DNA from: Phyto melanocephala
Taxonomy: Eukaryota > Arthropoda > Insecta > Diptera > Rhinophoridae
Assembly (NCBI GenBank): GCA_941918925.1
Contig: OW799235.1
Location: 50,391,491 to 50,455,490, forward strand
DNA: 64,000 bases
Reading direction: 5' to 3'
Shown: positions 1-10,883 of the stretch, in pieces
Layout of the letters: the number at the start of each line of letters is the position of its first letter
Numbering within the stretch: position 1 is the stretch's first letter
Made by a program: the position numbers and the translations under genes
The notes under the pieces: generated by a model
Told to the model about the DNA's origin: nothing
The model's input: only the letters and a program-made list of their open reading frames with translations
The model's database searches: none

Positions 1-476
1 CGTTTTTGATGTATGTATGTACCACGTTTGTATATATGTATGTATGTATGTATGTAAATATGTATGTATGTAAGTATGTATACATATATATGTATGTATG
101 TATATGTATATATGTATGTATGCATGCACGTATGTACATATGTGTGTATGTATGTATGTATGTATATATGTATGTATGCATGTATGTGTTGTTTGTTGTT
201 GGGAAAAAAAGAGGTGGTAGTGGTTTTTTCCTCATATCTCAATTGTTTATCTACCGATTTTTTAATACTTTACGCGGGTCCAACCGATGTCGGAGCGCTT
301 AAAAAAGTTGATTTCAACATACACACGGACAGATGGAAGGTCTGACAGAGCTTAATCGACTCCCCTATTCATAAGCTTTCAGAAAATATATACTTTATGG
401 GGTCAGAAATTTAAATTGTAGAAATTTCACACGGAATGACAAACCTATATACCCTTTTTCACTGTGTGAAGGGTAC
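1..476 (-). mobile_element. DINE-1/INE-1-like Helentron, 5' part (copy f)
   Basis: Read on the minus strand, 476 down to about 210 matches the 5' part of four other copies in this window: a degraded TATACCC..GGGTATA start, the 'cattccg' segment, the 'gaccccataaagtatata' segment, the 'cttatgaata' segment, and a run of 'gtccgt' words. This layout is that of Drosophila INE-1/DINE-1 as I remember it. The 3' hairpin end is not in the window. A long ATGT microsatellite occupies the remainder to base 1; shorter ATGT tracts sit at the same place in the copies at 34155 and 62515, so the tract is part of the element and has expanded here. No coding capacity is expected. Confidence 0.65.
25..205. repeat. 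ATGT/TATG microsatellite
   Basis: Nearly uninterrupted gtat/atgt tetranucleotide repeats. The Tyr/Met/Cys/Val-rich open frames over it are artefacts of the repeat. Confidence 0.95.
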
Positions 477-479
477 AAT

Positions 480-870
480 AACATTTTCAGTCTCACTGTC
501 ACTTATTTCGAAATTATAGTCACTAATATCAAAATTCTAGCTTCATAAACGTAGAAAATACAAAAAGTACCCAAAAAACAGAAAACTACCTTTTTTGGTG
601 TAGTAATATATTTAGTATGGTACTGTGATGTTATTTTTGTGAGTGAAGTTTTTACACTTGTTACATAACTGATCACGTCTACTATCTACGTCTCCTTCTG
701 TTTCATGTTGGATGTTATGCTTTATATATTTCCTTTATTTTGGTCATGCTTTTACATATTTTTCATTGCAAAATAGGATAACGGATTTATAGATTTTAAG
801 TAACTTTGTATAATTATAAATGCTTATCTCTTTCTTTCAAACACATTTACTGTAAACAATGTATGAGTAG
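480..870. other. AT-rich sequence, nothing recognised
   Basis: No open frame with family resemblance, no terminal repeats and no RNA gene seen between the DINE-1 end and the MITE that starts at 871. Confidence 0.6.
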
Positions 871-1307
871 GGCCGACTTCCTAAACGCAAGTTGCAATTC
901 ATAATTTAAAAAAATGCGTATGCAATGCTAAACATGTCTTAAGTGCAACCTTGCGTTGCAGAGATTTTTTTTGCATTTTATCGGCATTTAGGAATGCTCA
1001 TGGATCCACTTTTTGTCTCTGCAATATAAAGTGTTTAATTATTTAAATTATTAGTCTGTGATTTAAATAAACTCTATCAATTATAAATAATTTATTAAAA
1101 ATAAACAAAGAAAATACTAACTCAGCCATTGCAGCTCAAATGTTTGCATACAAAATAAAAATGATGCGCGATTTTTACAGCTGATACGTAGTAAAATGAG
1201 TTGCCAAACGATTAGGAACATTGGACATTGCTAGAAAGTTTACATATGCGTTTACGAAGTGTATGCATTGTAAATATGCATTGCAACTTGCGTTTAGGAA
1301 GTCGGCC
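871..1307. mobile_element. MITE 'A', copy 1
   Basis: 437-bp non-coding element with terminal inverted repeats starting GGCCGACTTCCTAAACGCAA at the left and ending with its reverse complement at 1307. The arms stay complementary through 'gttgcaa'. A 3-bp direct repeat TAG flanks it (868-870 and 1308-1310). A second copy lies at 15965-16502 with a different 3-bp flank (AAA). Three-base duplications fit PIF/Harbinger or CACTA-type elements, but the termini fit neither consensus clearly, so the superfamily is open. Confidence 0.85.
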
Positions 1308-1446
1308 TAGATAATAAGTCCTAGTTGTTAAGTTAACATTTTTGTGACGCAATATAAAATTGATCTTTAAAGAAAGCAGACGTGTGTTTTAATTTTAAGA
1401 GCGCCTACATTGGTTTTTTATTATCAATGTATAAATTCCAAGTTTA

Positions 1447-1565
1447 ACTGATGTATTCATAAAAATTATTTCAGGTTTATTAAAAGCTTATTTGACAGAT
1501 GTTGCACAGAAATTTGTCAAATAAGCCTGCAATAAACCTAAAATATTTTTTATGAATACGACAGT
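1447..1565. mobile_element. Short foldback MITE (~119 bp)
   Basis: Starts actgatgtattcataaaaa and ends with the near reverse complement tttttatgaatacgacagt. The arms (~50 nt each, with some mismatches) continue inward through 'aggtttatt' and 'cttatttgaca' around a short loop near 1500. No clear target duplication. Too short to code. Confidence 0.6.
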
Positions 1566-1639
1566 AAATGTTTAAATATTTATGCAACAAAAAAATATTT
1601 TGATAGACACGATTTAAAGTGAGTACAACTACTCTATTT

Positions 1640-3479
1640 TGCATATAAGTAATAATGCTCTAAAAAGTACCAAACTGTTTTCCCGAATTTTCCGCTTTCT
1701 ACCCTGTTATGAATGTGTTTAAATTTATACCAAATGACATTATTTCGTATGTCTGGTGAAATCCCTATTACAAATTTTATGAAAATTGGCCCTGTAATTA
1801 GGAACTATACACATTTTCCGGTGTTTTTCCCTTTTTGGTACCATTTTTGTCCTCCTAAAAGTTTCCAAAAATTTCACCTAAATAATTGTAATAATATGAA
1901 TTATTATATATTTAAGATTTTTTGGAAGTTACAAAGGGTACCAAATTATAGTTTTACCCGTTTTTCCCCCTTAGGAGTTGAAAATTCAAAAAATGGCCAG
2001 ACACCTGTCAGCTTATTTTTGGTGCAAATTACAATACTTTTTCAATTTTATTTGCATATTTTTTTAGTTTAGCAGATATAAGATTACAGATTTTACCCGT
2101 TTTTACCCTTTTTTATCCCCGAATTTCGAAAAATCCCTTCTAAGTGGAGCTATACATTGAAAGAGGAACCAATTGTCAAAATTTCATGTCTCTAGTTCTT
2201 TGCGTTTGGGCTGTGCAATGATGAATTAGTCAATCAGCCAAAACAAGTTACGTTTACCTACTAAACAATGTGCAGTTTATTGAAATAAGTGTTGTTAAAG
2301 AATATGGTATAACAAACAGCGTCTTCGTCAACTAAAGTTTCTCTTTTTTAGATACGTTTTTTTATTTTTATGCGATTAGGAAATGCACAAAAATAAATTT
2401 ATAGTTTTCAAAATTAGCGGCGTTAATGCATAACCCTTTACATCCTGATAATTTCATTACTCTAAAGGTGAATTCACCCATTTGTTCTGAACAAAATTTT
2501 TTCCGGAGAATAACATTTTTTACTGAGTTTTCTGCAGAACGATTCACCCATTTAAGAAAACTTGTCCGAAAAAACAAAGCTGCCATATAATATAAAAATG
2601 CAAACAGTTGTACAAAGTGGCAGCACCGCTAGCAAACTATGTAAATAAATCATAGTACGCAAATCAATCGAATAGCTATTAATCATGAATGATATTAATT
2701 TGAATGAATTAAATTTTCCAAATTGTGACGAATAATTCGTTTTGTTTTCCAATTTTCAAAATAAAAGTTGCGAGACAAATGATATTTTAAAAAAATTTAA
2801 AATAAATTTCTCACCACAATTTAAATATAAAATTCCTTACATGAATCATTCATTCAAAAAACATAATCGAAAAATTAAAAAAAAATCGATTCACAAATAG
2901 AATTTTTATTTTCCTTGAAGAAAAGTTAGCAGCGTTGCCATTGTAGTTTATCATTTTTTTTGTGTTAATGGGAACAATTTTACCATTTTAGGAATTAAAG
3001 AATATATTAAAAAATTTATAATTTTTAGTTAATATATTTTATGCATGTATGTACGCATGAATCTATGCATGTAAAATATTAAGTGATCAACTAAAAATAC
3101 AAATAACGCTTAGGTATAATAAAACAAAAACTATGAATCTGATTTATCTGATTTTATATATTATATTTGTGGAATTTTTACTTGAATCGTAGATTAGTTT
3201 TATAAATAAATGTACATACAATTTTCGTTCTTTTTTATCCCTAAAAGTTTTTGTTATAAAAACATGTATATTCAAAATTATATAGGCGCCACCGCCAAAT
3301 GTAGCCGTGCAGCTATGATGGCATAAAACATCGTATGTATTTCAATTTGGACAGATTGAAATCGCCAGCCTGCTGTTATTTAATGCTTCAAGCAACTTAG
3401 AAAGCATTGTGATAGGCTTTGCAAAAAATTTGATTGTATGTGTTACACCGATAATGATTGATATAAAAAGAGACACACA
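1640..3479. other. AT-rich sequence with T/C-rich degenerate repeats
   Basis: From about 1670 to 2230 phrases such as 'tttacccgttttt' and 'ggtaccattttt' recur at irregular intervals, suggesting an old decayed repeat. No believable coding frame or termini were found. 2231-3479 shows nothing recognisable apart from short ATGC-rich tracts near 3040-3080. Confidence 0.4.
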
Positions 3480-3718
3480 ACAATGCGACGGCATAATACA
3501 TACAAACACATTTTTACAAATACTACGAAAGGCTTGACAAGTAGTTTGATCGTATCTTCACAATATATCAGCCATGAAAAATCCCTTCAGTTTATTGTCC
3601 CGGCAACACAAGTTTCCGTCGAAAGAGCTTTTAGTGCTCTCTCAATAATATTAACAAAAATGAGATCAAAGCTATCAAAAGATACTATAAACAAAATGCT
3701 TTTAGTAAAACTATAAGA
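3480..3718 (+). pseudogene. hAT transposase C-terminal dimerisation domain relic
   Basis: The open frame at 3483-3716 ends with a segment of the form 'VPATQVSVERAFSALS' followed by 'MRSKLS' and 'LLVKL'. This is the hallmark of the hAT C-terminal dimerisation region (the SERAFS-type motif). The catalytic DDE region upstream is not recognisable, and the first ~25 residues do not look like transposase, so this is a 3' fragment of a decayed element. No TIR or 8-bp duplication could be paired with it. Confidence 0.75.
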
Positions 3719-3991
3719 ATTTAATTGAATATGTAACAATAAAAAACGAAACCACGGAACAATTACATATGATATAATATTTATTTTTATATATTTTGTT
3801 TTTATTTACACTCATATATATATTTTTTGAATTACTGTCCGATGAACAAATAAAAATTAAACTAATACAAATCAATAAATTTGTTAAAATTTTATTATGA
3901 GAATTTTTGTAAAGAATCTTAGGTTAATACTTGTGGCAACTTGTTTTTTAATTTTTTGGGACATGAATTCATACTCAATTTTATTAAGAAC

Positions 3992-4668
3992 TAGCTAATA
4001 CCCGGTGTGCTTCGCCACCCCAAATTTTAGTATTTAATTCATATGGCAGGTGCCACGCCCAATATTGTTAATGCACCCATTTTTACCATAAATATTTATT
4101 CGAATATAAAAGTTGCTTTTGCAAAATTTTACTACTCTAATCGATATCGTTTTCCAGATATACGAATTTTAGTATTTAATTCATATGGTAGGTGCCACGC
4201 CCACTATTGTTAATGGACCCATTTTTTCCATAAATGTTTATTTGAATATCAAAGTTGCTTTTGCAAAATTTTACTACTCTAATCGATATCGTTTTCCAAG
4301 TATACGAATTTTAGTATTTAATTCATGTGGCCACGCCTACTATTGGAAGTCCGCCCTTTTTTTACCCAAATGTTCCTGTGGATGTCAAAGTTTACCATAC
4401 TTAACTTGAAGACTCTAGCTGCATTAACTTTCGTGATATGTAATATTTAATACTTATTCTTTAATAGGGCGTGGCACCCCACCCACTTACAATTTCAAAC
4501 CAAAGTATAGCCTATAGTTCCTTCCAGACATATAGGAAGATTCTGTGAAAATTTCAAGGAAATCGGTCCAGCCGTTTAACCGTCTATAAAGCACAAACAA
4601 ACATACAAACATACAAACATATAAACATACAAACATACAAACACACATTGATTTTTATATATATAGAT
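3992..4668 (+). repeat. Unclassified dispersed repeat with three internal ~142-bp tandem units
   Basis: Begins aactagctaatacccggtgt and ends near 'gatttttatatatatagatg' after a run of 'acaaacat' repeats. Inside, a ~142-bp unit starting 'ttttagtatttaattcat' occurs at about 4022, 4164 and 4308. The tail phrase 'aaatcggtccagccgttt' has a counterpart at 24425-24445 ('aaatcggtcaagccattt'), and the head has a counterpart at 15690. Similar head/tail phrases are common in insect genomes, but I cannot name the superfamily. Confidence 0.6.
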
Positions 4669-4816
4669 GTTAGGCGCTGGAAGAACAAAGTTTCATAGGT
4701 ATGTTTTTGTTTTTGTATTTCTTGCATTCATAAAAGCAATACTTCTTAATTGTGAGTTGGTTTTTTAAACTGCTAAGCGGTACACAAACATCATAATTAC
4801 AAACATTACACGTATA

Positions 4817-5207
4817 CAGTCGGATTCGGGTAAGGGAAAATGATAATTGAAGGATTTATTTTTTTGGCTTATGCAAGATTTTCATTAATAAAAAACTTTG
4901 GACAAAGTGAAACCATTTTGGTTAAATAGATTTTCTACTTTTTATATTGTTTTAAACAAAATAAGAGAAAATGTTGCACTACAGTGCAACAAATTAGCTG
5001 TAGAATTATATTTTATCGTATGTTATAAGAAATTTTTTCTATTAAGCAGTGTTTGCTTTATTGAAGTTTGTAGCTTTAAAAACATAAAAGCTGTAAAACG
5101 GATTTTCCCTTAAGCGAACTCATTTTCTTTAAAATATAGTAAAAATATTTAATTGTAGTTAAGTGATTTCTTCAATTAAACGGCGGCAGCTTAACCGAAT
5201 TCGACTG
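4817..5207. mobile_element. TA-flanked MITE (pogo/mariner-type termini)
   Basis: 391-bp element with TIRs CAGTCGGATTCGGGTAAG (left) and the reverse complement of CAGTCGAATTCGGTTAAG (right), flanked by TA at 4815-4816 and 5208-5209. TA duplication and a CAGT start fit the Tc1/mariner/pogo supergroup. A second internal inverted match ('taagggaaaa' versus 'ttttccctta' near 5103-5112) lies inside. The 71-codon frame within shows no transposase motif. Confidence 0.8.
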
Positions 5208-5209
5208 TA

Positions 5210-6588
5210 TTACATATTTTTCTATACACACATTTTTTTATGTGGCGCCAAAAAAAATTTTTGTGTTGTATTCCTTGCAAGGGATGATTTTCACATATAC
5301 CTTTTTATTGATGTCGTTTGTTTTTTAGGTATTGTTGTTGTTAAAAGATGCATTGGGTACAGTGTTACACAGAACTTTTTACCTATAGGCGCTTGACATA
5401 TGCCTATATATAAATTAGCTTTTATACCGAGTTTCAATTTAAGACAAACAAGGATTTTTACTTTACTGAGTAAAAAAAAAATAGGAATATAATAAATTTT
5501 CTGTTTACATTTTTAGGTATATATGTGTTTTGCTAATACGCATATCCTTTTAAGACTTTACCTTTTTATATAAATGCCTAATTATTTAATTAGGCCTATA
5601 AAGTTGTTTTTCTTGCCCACATCTTTATATCAATTATAATTGAATTTATGAGGATAAAATATTATATAAGTATGTATGGATATATAAAATATAATATTTA
5701 TACACGATACAGCTATTTATATACATATAAGCAAAATCCAATCTGTTAAGAACGCATTGTGTTGTTCAAATTATTATGATTGCTACTGTATATTATTTAA
5801 TGTTAAGACTTTTTTTATACCACAAACAACAACAAATAAAAAGAGGAAATTTTTAAAACAAATTATTCGTTTTTGATTCATTTTGCTTAGAATGAAATAT
5901 ATTAAATTTGTGAGAGGAATGAAACACGACGAATTTTAAAAATAAAAATTGTATTGCAAACGAAATCAATAAAAAAAAATATTTTTATATTATTTGCGAA
6001 AAGAATGAAAAAAAAATAAAAATACTAAATAGAATTTGACTCACAACTTTTATATTTTTCAATTCAGAGCATAATCCAAAAAACAAGCGAAAAAAATGAA
6101 ATTGTATTCACAAACATAATTTTTTGCGTACTATGAAATAAATACAAACGTTAATTATTTCATTAAAATATATGTGAAGAAAATGTCGGATAGAAGAAAA
6201 CTAAAATTATTATTTTTAATTGAAGTGCATAAAGTCAATGTTTGCATAAGAAATTTATAAAAAAAAAATCGAAAATAAAATGAGTCGCAGTGAGAAAAAC
6301 CCTGTTTTAAATAATAATTTTTGTATGCATTATTGCTCATGTCATACAAACATTCTCTTCCTGGTTTTTTTAATTCTTCTATTAATTTTTGAGCAATATT
6401 TTCATTAAATTCTATTTTAATTGTTAATTTTCGGAAAAAACAATTTTTGTATAATAAATGTACTGACACTGTGTGATGTGGCAACCAAATTCAATTTTCA
6501 TGTAAATATTGAAAAAAGTGGTATCCCAATTCAGTTTCTTCTGAACAAGAATTAAAATTAAACCAATTCAAGAAAAAACTTTCTGAAC
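5210..6588. other. AT-rich sequence, nothing recognised
   Basis: Very AT-rich. A 109-codon minus frame at 6155-6484 was examined and has no recognisable motif. The region ends in the 12-bp target duplication (6589-6600) of the jockey-like LINE. Confidence 0.5.
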
Positions 6589-6602
6589 AAAATAATCTCT
6601 AA

Positions 6603-7073
6603 TGTACATCTTCTAGATCGGACCCAAACGTTAAAAAATGTAGCAATTGCGGTGGAAACCACACTGCGAATTACAGAGGCTGTCCAGTATACATAAATAT
6701 TAGACAAAGGACAATGAATAGACCTCATAGACTACAATACCAGCCAACAGAATTCCCAAATCAGCCCAATAATTCTCGTTCGACTGATCCTATTCCTTCA
6801 AATGCCCAACACACTACTTCTCATAGTGCCAGTTCAAGCAATTTTTCGTATGCACAAATCGCCACTTCCCAAAGCGTTGGTACTACGCAAACCTATTCAT
6901 ACCCACTGCCCTCACTGGAAACGCCTTCTCCTCCCCAGAAAAGCTCGCTGGAAAACTCAATTGAAACTTTAGTTCAAACCATTAATAACTTCATGGCCAA
7001 TATGCAAGGAATGATGCAAGAATTACTTCGCAACCAAGGTATGCTTATGCAGGCTCTCTTAGACAAAAAATGA
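6603..7073 (+). CDS. Jockey-like LINE ORF1, C-terminal fragment
   Basis: The frame is open from the truncated 5' end (6603) to TGA at 7071-7073, about 156 codons. It begins with a retroviral-type zinc knuckle (C-x2-C-x3-H-x6-C, 'CSNCGGNHTANYRGC'), followed by a Pro/Ser/Gln-rich stretch and a methionine-rich helix near the C-terminus. In jockey-clade LINEs ORF1 is an RNA-binding protein that packages the transcript. The start codon and the upstream knuckles are lost, so an ATG inside the fragment (6714) should not be read as a real start. The stop overlaps the ORF2 start as ATGA, which suggests coupled translation of ORF2. Confidence 0.8.
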   Translation, partial: CTSSRSDPNVKKCSNCGGNHTANYRGCPVYINIRQRTMNRPHRLQYQPTEFPNQPNNSRSTDPIPSNAQHTTSHSASSSNFSYAQIATSQSVGTTQTYSYPLPSLETPSPPQKSSLENSIETLVQTINNFMANMQGMMQELLRNQGMLMQALLDKK

Positions 7074-9736
7074 ACGTTTTAAAAATATGTTATTGGAACG
7101 CTAACGGCTTAAGCCTACACAAAAACGAACTAAATTATTTCCTCGGAAACAAGCAAATTGACGTTATGCTTGTTTCTGAGACTCATTTAACCCCAAGAAG
7201 TTCTTTTTCAATACAAGGATACACAATTTATGACACAAAAGACCCCAGAGGCAGAGGATGCGGTGGTGCAGCGGTTATCATAAAGTCTCGTTTAAAACAC
7301 TTTCCAATGCCCGAATTTCGTGAAAACTATCTTCAAGCCAGCACTATATGCCTCGAAGAATTTAACACGAACCTTGTTATTTCATCAATTTACTCCCCTC
7401 CTAGATTTCCGATAACAGAAATTCAGTACACTGATTTCTTTAAATCGTTAGGTCCCCGCTTTCTGGCAGCTGGTGACTACAATGCCAAACACACATTCTG
7501 GGGGTCACGGCTGATTTCTCCCAAGGGCCGTGTTTTATTTAATACAATTTCAAAAATGGGTATGGATGTTATATCAAGCGGAGAACCCACTTACTGGCCA
7601 ACAGATAGGCAAAAAATACCAGATTTAATCGATTTTGGAGTGACAAAGGCTATCTCAAGGGAATTAGTACAGGTAGAATCGTCATTAGATTTGTCGTCAG
7701 ATCACACACCCACTATTGTTTGTATCCAGGGCCCACGACAAATTGTAAACCCCTATGGTGACTTAGCGCTTACGGGAAAAAGCACAGATTGGCTAAAATA
7801 CAGAATGTTTATTAGTTCTCATTGTTTGGAAAATATACCGTTAAGAACAACAGACGATATTGACCTCTCTGTTAAAAATTTAGAATTACAAATCAAACTT
7901 GCTGCTCAACTGGCTACAAAGCCCCGCTGACACAAAAGACCAAACAGAATTTTTTCTATAGATGTCGAAAGACTCCTAAATGATAAAAGAGTTGCACGAA
8001 GAGAATGGCAACAGCACAGATCTCCACAATTAAAGGAACGTCTTAAAGAATGCACGAAGAATTTGCGAAGACTTCTTGAAGAAAAAAGAATTGAATCGCT
8101 TAGCAGATATCTCGAAAACTTAGATCCATCAGCTAAAACTGATTACTCTTTGTGGCGTGCTACAAAAAATCTTAAAAGACCCGTTACATGTAAGCCTCCT
8201 TTGCGGAAATTAAATGGAAATTGGGCCAGAAACGACACGGAAAAAGGAAATCTGTTCGTGGATCATTTGAAGGAAGTTTTTACGCCAAACTTATCTAGTA
8301 CTATAATAGAGTCGCCTCCCACTACATCCCAGCATATAGTATGTACCCCGCTTATGTTTGAAATGCGAGAGCTTGAGAAAGCAATTATTGAATTAGACCC
8401 AAAAAAAGCACCTGGCATCGACAAGATAAGTAATAAAATGCTTGTAGAATTACCCCGTATAGCATTAAGAATTATTCTCTTTATTTTTAATGCTATTTTA
8501 CGCCTTGAGTACTATCCCCCGGTATGGAAAGTATCACTTGTTAAAATGATACCCAAACCAGGCAAAGACCACACAAAAGTTGAATCTTATAGACCAATCA
8601 GTCTTTTACCCAATATATCAAAACTGTTCGAAAAGTTACTCATGAATAAGTTGACCTTGTATGTAGATGAAAACAATACTATTCCAGCGCATCAATTTGG
8701 CTTCAGGAGAAAACACAACACCATTGAACAAGTCCATAGGCTAATCACTGTAATAAGAAAGGCATTTGAGGATAAAAAATACTGCTCTGCTCTCTTTATT
8801 GATGTATCACAAGCCTTTGATAAAGTTTGGCATGAGGGACTTCTTTTGAAAATAAAACTTTTGTTACCGTCAAATACCCATAAGCTCCTAGAAAGCTATA
8901 TAACAAATCGTAAATTCGTTCTCGCGGAAAAAAGTTTCTTCAGCTCCCCCCAAGACATTTGTGCTGGAGTACCGCAAGGTAGTATTTTGGGACCACTTCT
9001 GTATATTCTATATACATCTGATATGCCATTAAACTTGAATACCCATACGTCCACATTTGCTGATGATACAGCAATCCTTAGTGTCCACAATGACCCATTA
9101 GCAGCGTCAAGATTGTTACAAAATCATATATCACTATTAGAAACATGGTTAGATAAATGGAAAATAAAAGTGAATGAACAGAAATGTATACACGTAACTT
9201 TTACTTTAAGAAGAGAAACGTGTCCACCGATTCAAATAAATAATAATAATATACCCCAACAATCAAATGTGAAATATCTCGGTATACATCTTGACCGTCG
9301 TCTTACATGGAAAAATCACATAGATGCGAAACTTACCCAGATAAAGTTAAAAACTGTTGAGCTCACGTGGCTTATGGGTAGGAACTCTTTACTTGCCTTG
9401 GATTGTAAACTGTTGCTTTATAACTCGATAATTAAACCCATATGGTGCTATGGAATTCAACTCTGGGGTACCGTCTCAGCATCTAACATAGAAAAGTTGC
9501 AAAGACGTCAAAACAGACTTCTTAGAATGATCACGTGTGCTCCCTGGTATATAAGAAACTCCAACATACATAAGGATCTCAACGTACACCTTGTTAGAGA
9601 TGAAATCAAAAGACATAGCGAAAACTACTTAAAGAAACTAGAAACCCATCCGAATACACTACCCCGGAATCTACTAAATAGCAGTGATCACCTGCGACTA
9701 AGAAGGAGACATACTGCTGACTTGGTACACTTGTAA
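7070..9736 (+). pseudogene. Jockey-like LINE ORF2: endonuclease + reverse transcriptase (one stop)
   Basis: About 889 codons in one frame, interrupted only by TGA at 7928-7930; the frame stays open on both sides. Residues ~1-230 form an APE-type endonuclease: 'WNANGL' near the start, 'SETHL', 'GDYNAKH' and 'SDHTP'. The later part is a LINE reverse transcriptase: 'SYRPISLLP', 'FGFRRKHNT', 'DVSQAFDKVWHEGL', 'GVPQGSILGPLLY', the catalytic 'FADDTA', and 'KYLGIHLDRRLTW'. Length and order match jockey ORF2. The protein would nick target DNA and copy its own mRNA in the nucleus. With only one disabling stop the copy is young, but it cannot make full-length protein without readthrough. Confidence 0.9.
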
Positions 9737-9897
9737 AGAATAAATTAAAATGAAACCACAAAATTTTGTCTGGCATTGGCTGGACTTAATACTTTATTTA
9801 GTCTTAAGATTTGAATACTTATTGTTAGTTCACACATTTTCAGTGAAGATTCAATAAATAAATAAAAAAGAAAAAAGAAAAAAAGAAAATAATCTCT

Positions 9898-10040
9898 CTA
9901 TCTCTCTCAAAAGTAAAACATCAAACTCGATATAAAAAAAATTTGTTCTGAACTAAAATTTTATGGGTGAATCCAGCTTAAATGCAGCAGCCAGCTCACT
10001 GGAAGAATATTCTAACAGCGAATAATTGTAATACATTTTT
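9898..10040. other. Short spacer, nothing recognised
   Basis: Runs from the jockey target duplication to the TATACCC start of DINE-1 copy d. The segment 'ttgttctgaac' with 'ggtgaatcc' loosely resembles 2462-2490 but is too short to define a repeat. Confidence 0.4.
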
Positions 10041-10883
10041 TATACCCGCCACCAAAAAAAAATGGTCGGGGTATATTCATTTTGTCATTCCGTTTGTAAC
10101 ACATCGAAATATCCATTTTAGACCCTATAAAGTATATATATATATCTGCTTACATCTATGCATTATGAAAGGAGTTATAGATAAAAATGTACGAAAATTT
10201 ATACCGCGCAGTGTATTTTTCAGTATATTTTAAATTTAAAACCTAATAAAACGGACAAAATTAGATGTACGATTCTGAAATTTCGCACACTTTGCTTTTT
10301 GGTTAGAGGCTTTTCTGTAACGGAAAATCAATGTGCCACGCCCACTTTTATGCCCAGCTCCCATATAACGTTTTACCTAAAATTCATGAAATTTCTCTAT
10401 TAATAAAGATTTTTACCTAAAATTCATGAAATTTCTCTATTAATAAAGATTTTGGAATAATAAGACTATATTGAAACATCCAAGTTGTACTCATTAGCAA
10501 AAACAACTTTGACACGCCTACTATAACGCCCACTTTTCACGTTATCTACCGTTAATGAAATTTAAAAGCTCAGAAAACCGCCAAAATTAGAGGTATGATG
10601 ATAAAATTTGCTACGTATATCCCCCTAGGCAATTTCATTACTGTGCCAAAAAATTAAGGTGCCACGCCTACTTTTACTCCCACCTCCCATATAACGTTTT
10701 AACTAAAATTCATACTTCTCTTTTAATAAAGATTTTGGAATAATAAAGGGCTATATTGAAATATCTAAGTTGTAATCATTAGCAAAAACAACTTTGACAC
10801 GCCTACTATAACGCCCACTTTTCACGTTATCTACCGTTAATAAAATTTAACAGCTCATAAAACCGACAAAGTTAGAGGTATGA

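Larger units (their letters stand above)
6601..9885 (+). mobile_element. Jockey-like non-LTR retrotransposon, 5'-truncated
   Basis: A 3.3-kb LINE holding the 3' part of ORF1, a nearly intact ORF2, a short 3' UTR and an impure A-rich tail (about 9855-9885). It is flanked by a 12-bp target duplication, AAAATAATCTCT, at 6589-6600 and 9886-9897. 5' truncation inside ORF1 is the usual result of incomplete target-primed reverse transcription. Clade assignment rests on the ORF1 zinc knuckle, the APE-type endonuclease, and an ORF2 lacking RNase H. Confidence 0.9.

Noticed and set aside
6..345. Tyr/Met/Cys/Val-rich open frames
   Set aside because: They are translations of the ATGT microsatellite.
6155..6484. 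109-codon minus-strand open frame
   Set aside because: No recognisable domain, strong AT bias in the second half, no conserved context or splice signals; length is possible by chance in AT-rich DNA.
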